This document shows positions 19,060 through 28,174 of a stretch of DNA of 49,787 bases, piece after piece. Source of the stretch: Falciphora oryzae (Eukaryota > Ascomycota > Sordariomycetes > Magnaporthales > Magnaporthaceae); the NCBI GenBank assembly GCA_000733355.1, contig JNVV01000001.1:150990-200776 (forward strand), written 5' to 3'. The stretch's first letter is position 1; every line of letters begins with the position of its first letter. Position numbers and translations under genes: made by a program. Under the pieces are notes generated by a model that worked only from the letters and a program-made list of their open reading frames with translations, searched no databases and was not told the origin of the DNA.

Positions 19060-22000
19060 CCTTTTAGCTTATTAGGTACAAGGGGCTATGGGTTAATTAA
19101 GCTCTTTTTTTAAGGTGAATTTCGTGGTCCTAGGGCTGATGATCGGGAAAACGGGTGGCAGCCGCTTCCGTTATAATAGGGAAAAATTTCCTAAACTCCT
19201 CTGGTACCGATTCGAGGCCGTCCGAATCTGCTTTGGCCATTTCCTTAGGGGAAGGAATACTATGCCCGTACTTAATGGCCGCAATAACTGCGGGTTCGAC
19301 CGTTTTTATATCCTCCTGAAAGCGTAAGCCTTTTAGGGGCCGTAAATCCTGTAGCTTCCGGGCCCGGAGCTTGTTGCACTTCCGGCATTTATCCGAATCC
19401 ATACGGATATCCCGAAGGTCGCGATCTAATAAGCCCAACGGTGGGTGTTGCCTTTGCTATGCGAAAGGTAGGATAACGTCGCAATCTGGATCTATAGGAC
19501 TAATTTCGAACGTTTCCGTAAAATAGTGCGTTTTGTGCCGGAGGGTAACGTCAACCACTAGTTGCTTTCCGGCCTTTAATTCGACCGCCCCTAAAAAGGT
19601 AATTATAATACGGGGAATAGTTTTATCAACTAAATGCCCTAAAAGTTACTTAGCTATTTTGTCCAAAATAACCTTCGTATCGCTACCTCCGTCCAAAAGG
19701 ACCCGAACAGGTATCTCCTTCAATCCCTTTGCCCGTATATATATACGGAGGATCGGCCTTGCGAGCTCCTTATCCGTTAAAGGCCTTCGGGCAGCAGCGA
19801 TAGTCGATAGTTGTTAACAGTTATCGTCCGATTCCGAATTTAACAGCTCGAAAATTCGGGATTTGGTAAAGGCGTTTCCTTTCAAGGCTTTCGAAACGAA
19901 GCCGGCGATTTTGGCCTTTTTAGCCTGTAGCTATTCCTCTTATTCGTCCGTTGCAAAGCGTTTAGTGATGGATTTGGCTCCGGCCGTTTTTGCAGGTGCA
20001 AAAGGAAATTCCTTACCGTTAGTGTCCTTTTTAGCGTAGCATTCCAACGTATGGTGCCCTTTTTTTCCGCAACGCCAGCAATCGGCTTTAGCCAACTTTC
20101 GTGCGTCGATATCGCGTTATTCGACCTTTTCGAATGCCAGTTTGGTCGTAGTCCAAACGTTACTCTTTTTATCGGCCTTATCGTTGGCCTTTTTTCCAAA
20201 ACGGGAGCTTAAGGATGGATTTTGGCTTTTGTCCTTAAAGCCTTTACTTTAATAACGGCCCGCGTTCGAGCGCTCCGAAATCGAAACGGGCTCGTTTTTT
20301 CCCTTATCCTTCGGGGTTAACCCAGGGTTTTAAAGCATAACCTCGTAGATTTTGCCGGCCTTTTAAATTGCAGCAGGGAATTTTTCATCCGTATTAAGGA
20401 CTCCTCCGCAACGGGAATATACCAATTTGGTAATTTCCTTTGGAAGGGTGCGGGAAATATGCTCCCTGAATATAACGCCGGACCATTAAACCGTTTCGTT
20501 AAAGTTAAGGAGTTTAATAAAGTACTGAACGGTATTTCTTTTATATTTAAGCTCCTGCATTTTTTTAACGTTGCGGTAGTGTTCAGTGGCGTCCCGGAAG
20601 CGTTTTTGTAATGCCATCGAATAGGCCCGCCAATTGTTTTCGAACTGCGCGCTTCGAAGGGACTGAAAGCGTTAATAGTGCCAAATTTGTACGTTTTGCG
20701 TAAATAGGGACCCGACCCAATTGATTTTAACTATATCGTTAGGAAAGCTTTCGACGTAGGTTTCCATATAAGAGGTAACGCGAAGCCACTATGGCCTAAA
20801 TTTAGCCAAGTCCTTACCGTCGTAACTAGGTGGCTTATTAAGCTGGATTGGGTTGATAACAGCTGTAGGGATCTAATTATGCGGGTAAGCAGTTCCTTAT
20901 TGGATGGCTTTAATAAGGTCCCGCAAATCGGGGTCCTTGGAAGCCCGTTTGTTATTTTCGGGGGCATCGTTTTCCGAGGAGGAGTCCGAAGGTTTTGAAG
21001 GTTCCGAAGGAATAGCAATATATTCGAGAAGTTCGTTAAGTGGCTTTTGGGGAAGCCTTTAAGCGAGTTCTCCGAAGTTTCCCGAGTGCCTGGGACCTGC
21101 CGTAGCGGCTTTGTACTATTGTTAGGCAGCGAAGGCAGTAGCCCGAATTTGTTGCCGTCGGAGGTTATTGGACGATAGGAGGTTTTAAAAGCCCTAGCGT
21201 GATGATGCCGACGTTTTAAACGCCGATTAGGGCAATGGTTTTTCCGTAAAAGGGACGGGTTTTTCCTTTTTTAAAGTGCTTTAACGTGAGCCCGGTGGAA
21301 GGGATAACCTTTGGAAGGCCGAAAGTACCGTAGCTGATTTAGGCCGCCTTTTTTGTGCCGCAAGTCGCCGGCTTTCCCGTACGGCGTCCTTAACAAGCTG
21401 GTAAGTTTAAGCTAATATGCGTCGTTTGGCATTAGTAAAGGCTTCGGGCGATACGTGCTCCTTGGTTAGGAGATTTTGGATTTAAGCATTTTTATCAACG
21501 GCCTAGTTAGTGATTCCCTTTTCGAAGGTGGAAAGTCGTGCTTGTAGGTCCTGCAAGTGGTTTTGTTGGGCCCAAGTAACGTCCCGGAGCTGAATTAGGA
21601 CTTCCGAACGGATTTGTTGCTTTTCGGCTAAAGTAGCGACCGTGGCCCAGATTTGTTGTGCAAATGCCTGGCTTTTTCCGATAATCCGTTGCCGGAATGC
21701 CTTTTGTTAATCGGCGGAAGCGATTAGGCTTTCCTTATATAAAGAGACGACGGTATGGTACGCGTGGGTAATGCGGTCGTAATAGGTTTTAATTTCGCGG
21801 ATTTGTTCCCAATCGGCGAGGATTTCCTAGCTTATATTTCGGGATAGGACCGAAATTGCTTCGTGCGTGCTAATAAATTCCCGCTGGATTTCGGTTATCC
21901 AGCCCGGTAGGTTTTAAAGGCGTCCTACGGATATAAAAGCTTATTGTTTAAAGGCTATGTTAAAGGGGGGTGCCGAATAAAGGATAAGTGCCCTTTAATT

Positions 22001-22510
22001 GTCGAGCATAAAAGTATTTTAACGTTTTTCCGGTGCAGCCCGGGAGGGGCTTTCGGGGGCTTTTCCGGCCGTTTTCCCAAATTGGGCCGGCATGGTATCG
22101 GTAGGCATACCGGAATCGTTAGGAAAAAAAGGGGATTCCGTTAATTCCACGGCTAATATGCCAAAATCGCTTGGTAAAAAAGGAGATGTCGTTACAAACG
22201 AGATGAGGGGGTCCGGTTCCTTGTATTTTTAGGCAGCGTAAAATCCTAAGGGTATAAAGGAAATCCTCCGGCCTTTTTTAAAATCCCGTGATTTCGCTAG
22301 GGCGATTAAAAGGGTGAAACGACCCTCTTGTATATTCTTTTCGCTTTTACCCGTTCGAAAACACCGGTAACAGTTAAAATGTTTGTAGTGTGGCCCCAGG
22401 GTTTTATTCGCTAAAGAAGGCAACAATTAGCGCTTAGGGGTACCGACTAACAGGGCCTTTCCAAAGCTTAAAAGGAAAGATAGTAAGGCTTCCGTTAGGG
22501 GGCAAAACGT
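19060..22510 (-). pseudogene. Element B gag and protease
   Basis: Minus strand, collinear with element A 1415-4800. Open part 19130-19438 matches the region after the protease (LLDRDLRDIRMDSDKCRKCN). The protease active site lies near 19690 (coding strand reads VLLDGGSDTKV, as in A). The zinc knuckle at about 20042-20085 reads CWRCGKKGHHTLEC, intact. Capsid-like sequence lies at 20700-20990, and the N-terminal gag and leader extend to 22510. Numerous TAA/TAG codons interrupt it. Confidence 0.85.
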
Positions 22511-22522
22511 AAAAAGATTATT
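22511..22522 (-). other. Primer-binding site of element B
   Basis: Minus strand AATAATCTTTTT directly next to the 5' LTR, the same 12 bases as in element A. Complementary to AAAAAGATTATC in the B LTR (22571-22582) with one mismatch that a RIP transition explains. Confidence 0.55.
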
Positions 22523-22693
22523 TGTAATAAAGGGTTAAAGACGGCTTGGAAAAAGAATTTTTAGATTGCAGATAATCTTTTTATAGGCTTAAAAGATGCT
22601 TAAGGAGGAAGGAATCTTTCGTAAAGGACATAGGAGATGGCAGGGTTTATATAGACCCTTTGTGATCCGTGCGAAATATCGAGTACATGATTT

Positions 22694-22698
22694 ACACT
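22694..22698. repeat. Target-site duplication of the solo-LTR-like insert, left copy (ACACT)
   Basis: Same as 23325-23329; single copy in the other B LTR (154-158). Confidence 0.85.
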
Positions 22699-23324
22699 TA
22701 TTAATATTGGGAGGTCAAATCGGGGATTTGCAGCGCAGTCACAGTGGCCAGCAGGGTCTCGGTTAGTTGGATTGGGCCCTGACAGGCGCTATAAATAGCG
22801 CTGTCGGGGCCCCAAGCTTAGTGGGTGGAACAGGCTTGTATTGCAGGTGAGGGGCGCCAACAATCGCTTCCCTCATATACCCACCGACATCGATCCCGCG
22901 GGTTCTCCGCCGTGGGGGCTTCCGGTGCCGCAAGCGATTTTCCGAAAAATTATTTTGTATGGGGTTTCCAAAAAATCGACCCACGACCACCAAACCCATC
23001 TCCGCGTTAAGCCTCCAATTCTGACTTGTGCAAATTGACTCCTGACCAATTCTGTGTAGGGTAGATATGCAGGGTAAGCGAGTCAGTGCGACCCACAACG
23101 GCTGACTTGGGTGCTTAGGCATCCTATAGGGGCTACAAGCTACCTTTAGGCTTTCAGTAAGCGCTATAGATGCTGTAAGCCACCCCCGGGTACGCTATAA
23201 GCCCTGCCCGCTACTCCTGTGCACAACCCCACAACAGTACAGGGTAGATAATTTAATGAGAGTAGTACATGGTAGGTTGGGCCTATGCACCCAACCTAAG
23301 CTAAATACATTAGTTCTTTTAACA
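22699..23324 (+). mobile_element. Solo-LTR-like insert inside the B 5' LTR
   Basis: 626 bp between perfect ACACT repeats, absent from the other B LTR. Ends TATTAATATTGG...TTTTAACA; the first bases would be TGTTAA before one G-to-A change, giving the TG...CA ends and TGTTAA start common in Copia LTRs. It contains a palindrome around GCGCTATAAATAGCGC (about 22787-22802) that includes a TATA box. No coding potential was recognised. It could be a solo LTR (favoured) or a small non-autonomous element; strand follows the TATA box. Confidence 0.65.
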
Positions 23325-23329
23325 ACACT
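23325..23329. repeat. Target-site duplication of the solo-LTR-like insert, right copy (ACACT)
   Basis: See 22694-22698. Confidence 0.85.
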
Positions 23330-23448
23330 GCCTTCCGACCTTTACCGCTTAGCCTTAGGGCCGTTGACCGCTTATGCGGGTCTTCGACCCTCCGTGAAGC
23401 CGACTCGTGATGCCGACTAGTTAGGTCCACGGGTTCTTCCGTGTGACA

Positions 23449-24682
23449 CCCTAACTATCCGGGGCGTTTTGGAAGTCCAAGGTTCGGGGTCGTTTAAAGG
23501 CGTCCTCGGGGGAGTTGAAATCCGTAACCTTACATCCAGCTTTTCCAAAACCGAATCCGGATTAAAAGGAGCAAGGCCAGCCTTTCGGAAGCTTTTTTGG
23601 ATGTTTTTTTTGGTTATAAAGTTAAAAAATGCCGCTTTAAACGCCGAAAAAAACTCGACCTTAGTTACGTAATTAACGTGCGATTTTATTAGGTTTTCGA
23701 TTTGTTAACTGTACGCTTTTTTTATTGGGCTAAAGCATTTAACGTTAAGCGGCTAAAGGAAATAAAACGAATACGAAAGCATGCAAAGCGTAATAATGTT
23801 ATATTTTTGGCAATAAAGCTCGAAATCTGTCGAATAGTAGCTTTCGTGGCCGTTTAGCACTAACAAACGATATATGCTTTTCGTACGCGATGTAATGTGT
23901 TTATCGAAATGCTAAATCCATTTCAGGCCGAGCTCATTCGTAATTTACCCGTTAGAATTTGTTGCGATAACCTAATTGCGTAGAAGGTCGGTTTCCGAAT
24001 ACCAATTGGCTAAGTGGTATTGCCTTTTAACGATAATGAAAAGGGGGACCGCCTAACCGCAACAGTTAACCCTTTGGATAATTATAGCCCATTCCCGGTT
24101 GCCAAATTGAACCAGCTTTGCTTTACCGCGGCCTTCCGATGTTGTAATAACCATAACGGCCGCGATTATACCTATAAAGAAGCCGGTTTCGTCGAAGTTA
24201 TAAATATCGTCATCCAGGATGCTATATTTGGCCACAATGGTCCGCATAAGGTCGAACTACGCAAAAACGAGCTTAGGATTTTCGCATTTAGCCTTTTGGT
24301 AATCATACTTTCGAATCCAGCGCGTGCCGAGCTCCAGGCGGCGTTTAACGAACCTGTCAACCCAGCACTTGCTAACGGTGCCCGCGTCGCGTTCGGTAAG
24401 CAGTCGGTTGGCTATAGCTTTAATACCAAAAGGCCGGGGAGGAAATGCTCGGGAATCCAATTTAAATATGTACTTAACAAGCGCTTCCTTTTCGGATTCC
24501 GTTAATTTCCGTGTTTTGGGCATTATGTCGCGTTAAGCAGGTTGGCCGCGCTTCCGACGCGTTAAAGTCGATCTCGCGACCGAGTAAATCTTTGCAGCTT
24601 CCCGCACGCTTAGTTTTGGGTTGGATTGCAAAGCTTGAAGGGTAAGAATTACCCGGCTTTCGTCGCTTTTTATTAACATTGT
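23449..24682 (-). pseudogene. D1 transposase (Tc1/mariner superfamily, Fot1/pogo group), stop-ridden
   Basis: Three open stretches share one minus-strand frame: 24533-24763 (N-terminal HTH, SVREAAKIYSVARSTLTRR), 24257-24523 (CENP-B/Tc5-like HTH, LTESEKEALVKYIFKLDSR ... ANRLLTER) and 24053-24247 (start of the DDE domain, IYNFDETGFFIG, with the first catalytic Asp). An ATG at about 24682 (MLIKSDESR) is the likely start. Stops between blocks are RIP-type. The 3' part is cut off by element B. Confidence 0.85.
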
Positions 24683-24776
24683 TGTTGGTGGAGGAATTGG
24701 TTGCGAAAAAAAAGGGTCGCGTTGTCGCGTCGAATGGCCCACTCGCTGATGTGGCCCACTCACTGATGAACCACGT
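23449..24776 (-). mobile_element. D1: Fot1/pogo-type DNA transposon, truncated by element B
   Basis: Minus strand; its 5' terminal inverted repeat ends at 24776 (reads ACGTGGTTCATCAGTGAGTGGG on the minus strand) next to a TA. Homologous to D2 25249-26577 and stops at 23449, exactly at the end of the B LTR. About 0.5 kb of its 3' part should lie beyond the left edge of the window, on the far side of B. Confidence 0.88.
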
Positions 24777-24778
24777 TA

Positions 24779-25246
24779 AGGAAATAACCTTATGAAAAAA
24801 GCTTTGCCGCAAAAAGCACCTTTTTTCCTTTTATCCCCAAACCGGCTTTGCAATATTCTAGTCCTAAAGTGGGTTACGGAATTTATTAACAAAGTTAAAC
24901 AAATTGGTATATCGGATCCCAAATACCAAAATCGCTTCCAAAAGCCCGAAAAGGGTAAAAAAAATAAAGGATAGCCTTTTTTATTATAAAAAAAAATTGT
25001 GGGTGCTAACGGAAGCTTTGCAAAAGGAAGTTTTCGAATCTGAATATAACACAAAAGTCGCTGGACATATAGGTATAAATAAAACCTTCGAATTAATTAC
25101 TCGGCACTTTTAATAGCCTAATATCGAAGTAAAAGTCCGGGAATACGTAAGGGGATACCTGGAATGCTAACGCAATAAAATCCTAAAGCATGCCCCCTTT
25201 GGACCCTTATAACCTATAAAGCTGCATTACCAGCTTTAAAAAACGG
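24779..25246 (+). mobile_element. E: fragment of another A/B-family retrotransposon (pol)
   Basis: Plus-strand sequence collinear with element A about 6174-6644 (ALPQKAPFFLLSPNRLCNI; HIGINKTFELITRHF), covering the end of RNase H to the integrase start. It is flanked by D1 and D2, which inserted at TA sites. It is more RIP-mutated than A and therefore old. No LTR remains in view. Confidence 0.85.
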
Positions 25247-25248
25247 TA

Positions 25249-27109
25249 ACGTGGTTTATATGCGAATGAGACACATAAACGAATGGGACACAAAACGCGA
25301 CAACGCGACGCATCATCTTTAACAACTAATTCCTCCACTAAAAAAAATAGCAAATACAAGCGACAAAAGCCGGGTAATACTTGCCTTTCAAACTTTGCAA
25401 TCCAACTTACAATTAACCATCCGGGAGGCTGCAAAAATCTACTCGGTCGCGAAATCGACTTTAGCGCGTCGGAAGCGCGGCCAACCTGCTTAACGCGATT
25501 GCATACCCAATTCCCAGAAATTAACAGAATCCGAAAAGGAGGCGCTTATTAAATACATACTCGAGCTAAATTTTCGCGCATTCCCTCCCCGGCCTTCTGG
25601 TATTAAAGATATGGCCAACCGATTACTCGCTAAACGCAACGCGGGCACCGTCGGCAAATGCTAGGTCGCGAACTTCGTTAAGCGCCGCGCAAAGCTCGGC
25701 ACGTGCTGGATTCGAAAATATAACTACCAAAGGGCTAAATGCGAAAATCCTAAGCTCGTTTTTGCGTAATTCGACCTTATATAGAATATTGTCGCCAAAT
25801 ATAGCATTTTAAATGACGATATCTATAACTTCGACGAAACCGGCTTTTTTATAGGCATAATCGCCGCCGTTATAGTTATTATAACATCGGAAGGCTGTAG
25901 TAAAACAAAGCTAGTCCAGCCTAGCAACCGGGAATGGGCTACAGTTATTTAAGGAGTTAACTGTTACGGTTAGGCGATTTTTCCTTTTATTATCGTTAAA
26001 GGGCAATATCACCTAGCCAATTGGTATTCGGAAACCGACCTTCCACGCGATTAGGTTATCGCAACGAGTTTTAACGGGTGGATTACGAACGAGCTCGGCC
26101 TGAAATGGATCCAGCATTTCGATAAACACATTGTAGCTCGTACGAAAAGCACCTATCGTTTGTTAGTGTTAGACGGCTACGAAAGCTACCATTCGACGGA
26201 TTTCGAGCTTTATTGCTAAAAATATAACATTATTACGCTTTATATACTTTCGCATTCGTTTTATTTCTTTTAGCCGCTTAACGTTAGGTGCTTTAGCCCG
26301 TTAAAAAAGGCGTACGGTTAATAAATCGAAAATTTAATGAGGTTATACGTTAGTTACATAACTAAAATCGAATTCCTTTCGGCGTTTAAAGCGGCATTTT
26401 TTAATTTTATAACTAAGGAAAATATTTAAAAAGGCTTCCGAAGGGCTAGCTTTGCTCCTTTCAATCCGGATTCAATTTTGGAAAAGCTGGATATAAGGTT
26501 ACGGATTCCAACTCCCCCGAGGACGCTTTTAAACGACCCCGAACTTTGGACCTTTAAAACGCCCCGGACGGTTAGGGAAGCAATTTCGCAATCCGAACAT
26601 ATCAAAATTCGGATTTCCAATTACCAAAGTAGCTTTTTAACATCCATACTGGCGGTTGTGGATCAATTTGCGAAAGGGGCCAAAGCAATTATGCATTAGG
26701 TTAACCTTTTGGAGGAAAAGTGCTTTAAGCTACGAAAGGCGAACGAAGCACTAAGCAAACGCCGGAGGGCTAAAAAAACACGTGTCCGATTTGGAAGGTT
26801 ACTTACTATCGACGAGGTACGAAATGTTTTGGACCAGCAGGAGCTAAATGGATAGCTATAGTAAGAAATGCGCGATTATGGGGGTTAGAAAAGGAGGGCG
26901 ACGACGACTCGTTGGCGATGTGGCACGTGCGGCAAAACCGGATATAATGCGCGCATTTGTTAGGAAGAAGTAGAAATGTCCGATATATATAGTTTTAAGT
27001 AGTTTGAATGAATTTTTAGCGTTATTGGGTTAGTATGCGAGTTGATTGTCCAAGGGTTAGGGTGGCGTGTCCCACTCGCTGGTTTGTCCCACTCACTGGT
27101 GAACCACGT
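25249..27109 (+). mobile_element. D2: full-length Fot1/pogo-type DNA transposon
   Basis: 1861 bp from ACGTGGTT to AACCACGT, flanked by TA at 25247-25248 and 27110-27111. Inverted orientation relative to D1. Each terminal repeat contains two copies of a CCCACTC(G/A)CTG(A/G) motif, clear at the right end (27069-27100) and mutated to ATGAGACAC/ATGGGACAC at the left end. RIP-inactivated. Confidence 0.88.
25330..26880 (+). pseudogene. D2 transposase, stop-ridden
   Basis: Shows the HTH region (about 25340-25760), the DDE start at about 25815-25860 (IYNFDETGFFIG) and the second catalytic block at about 26165-26215 (LLVLDGYESYHSTDFELYC, where family members have DGHESH; both His read Tyr). Then follow SPLKKAYG at about 26290-26320 and a C-terminal part with FRRASFAPFNPDSILEKLDI at 26437-26500. 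Cut-and-paste transposase by family; inactive through stops and His-to-Tyr changes typical of RIP (CAT/CAC to TAT/TAC). Confidence 0.85.
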
Positions 27110-27264
27110 TAGCGAAAATGTGCATATTAAAATATAAAAGTTTGCGTTTAATGCCGTTTGGAAAACGCTAAGGAATTGGAAATGCGGTCGTGGCGGTTCC
27201 GAAGTTCGATTGGGCGTGATGCAAGTAATGGGAACAAAAAAAAGCCTGGATACAACGGACAAAA

Positions 27265-27383
27265 ACATACAACACCGAGGATTCCCCAGTGGTCACCCAC
27301 CTGAGTACTAGTTCGGCCCTCACTGGTTTGACTAGGGGAGAGCGGACGGGATCCCGTATATTCCAGTGGGTATGGTCGTATGT
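27265..27383 (-). rRNA. 5S ribosomal RNA
   Basis: 119 nt on the minus strand from ACATACGACCATACCCACTGG to GGTGTTGTATGT, followed by TTTTT (27261-27265), the RNA polymerase III stop. The ends pair (ACATAC with GTATGT), helix II/III arms CCACTGG and CCAGTG pair, and the internal control region AGTACTCAGGTGGGTGACC is intact, as in other filamentous ascomycete 5S genes. Dispersed single 5S genes are normal in this group. No RIP damage is evident, which fits its short length. It stands about 155 bp from the edge of transposon D2. Confidence 0.93.
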
Positions 27384-28174
27384 GCAAGGCTCCTGTCGCC
27401 GCCACACTGATAATCGGGCATCCAGCTGTAACTGGACGCCAAGTGGAGCGCGACGACCGCAATGGATAAAACTCGGCGTCGGAGCCGCTTCACCTGGGGA
27501 TTCCGACATGGCGCTAGCCCCAAAGCAGCCTAGCCCCCGATTGCGTGATCGAGCTCGACAGATCTTTCAAAACTGCTCCATCAGCAAAACCAGCCGCGAA
27601 ACTCTGCCAACACCCAGCGCAAGGAGGCGAAACCCTCGATTCGCCATGGCGGACGAGGGTTTTCCTCGCGTCTGGGCCCCTACCTACCAAAAAGGAGGTG
27701 CCCGCCCCTGACCACCGCGGGTCGGTGATTCCGCAATTGGAAATTGGTAGGTGCCCCGGATGTCGGGCGGGAATTTTTCTTCTCGTTTAGTCAGGCATCC
27801 AGATTCCACGTTTGGCGCCCATTCCTTTGCGTGCTTGTTTGCGCTTGAGTGCTGCCGCCCTTGGTCCCATTATTGATAATTTTTTTTTTTTTCATGTCTT
27901 AACCGTGTTTCTGGGGAGTCCTCTCGTTTTTGAACGCTCGCAACCCCCTTTTTACCCAGTGCAAAAAAGGTGCAATTTGCAAGTGACGCTCTCCGCTGAG
28001 CTGCCTGTGTGGTTCGCGGATATCGGAGTACCGTATTCGCCATCGAGAGTATCCACCCCTGTCCACACAAGCTCGCCAGCCTCCGTCACTCCTTTATTAT
28101 TGTCTTGAGTTCGTTTGTTTTCGTCCCGTCGTCATCTGGTTGGAGTTACATCCCTCGGCATCACCAACACCAAG
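27384..28174 (+). promoter_or_regulatory. Upstream region of the sulfite reductase gene
   Basis: No gene is convincing here. Visible structure: a nested inverted repeat at 27630-27662 (arms AAACCCTCG and CGAGGGTTT around the palindrome CGCCATGGCG), a T-tract at about 27881-27892, and a minimal upstream ORF ATG TCT TAA at 27894-27902. No consensus site for the sulfur bZIP activator (CYS3/MetR type) was recognised. Whether the mini-ORF is transcribed depends on the unknown start site. Confidence 0.4.

Larger units (their letters stand above)
1..23448 (-). mobile_element. Element B: RIP-degraded Ty3/Gypsy chromovirus, host of the nest
   Basis: Minus-strand LTR retrotransposon cut into pieces by later insertions: 3' LTR 1-277 (18 bp lie outside the window), pol 3' end 278-1116, element A, pol middle 8083-10188, element C, protease/gag 19055-22510, PBS 22511-22522, and 5' LTR 22523-23448, itself split by a 626-bp insert. 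The LTRs are 295 bp each once inserts are removed (158 + 119 bp align exactly on both sides, plus 18 bp). Its proteins are close relatives of element A, with the order gag, protease, RT, RNase H, integrase, chromodomain. Stops are pervasive and LTR differences are transitions, as RIP produces. It inserted into transposon D1, whose sequence resumes at 23449; the expected duplicated target is CCCTA. Confidence 0.9.
22523..23448 (-). repeat. Element B 5' LTR, split by a 626-bp insert
   Basis: LTR halves at 22523-22698 and 23325-23448, starting TGTAATAAAGGG and ending CCGTGTGACA on the forward strand. Removing 22699-23324 and one ACACT copy gives 295 bp, equal to the other LTR. Confidence 0.9.
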
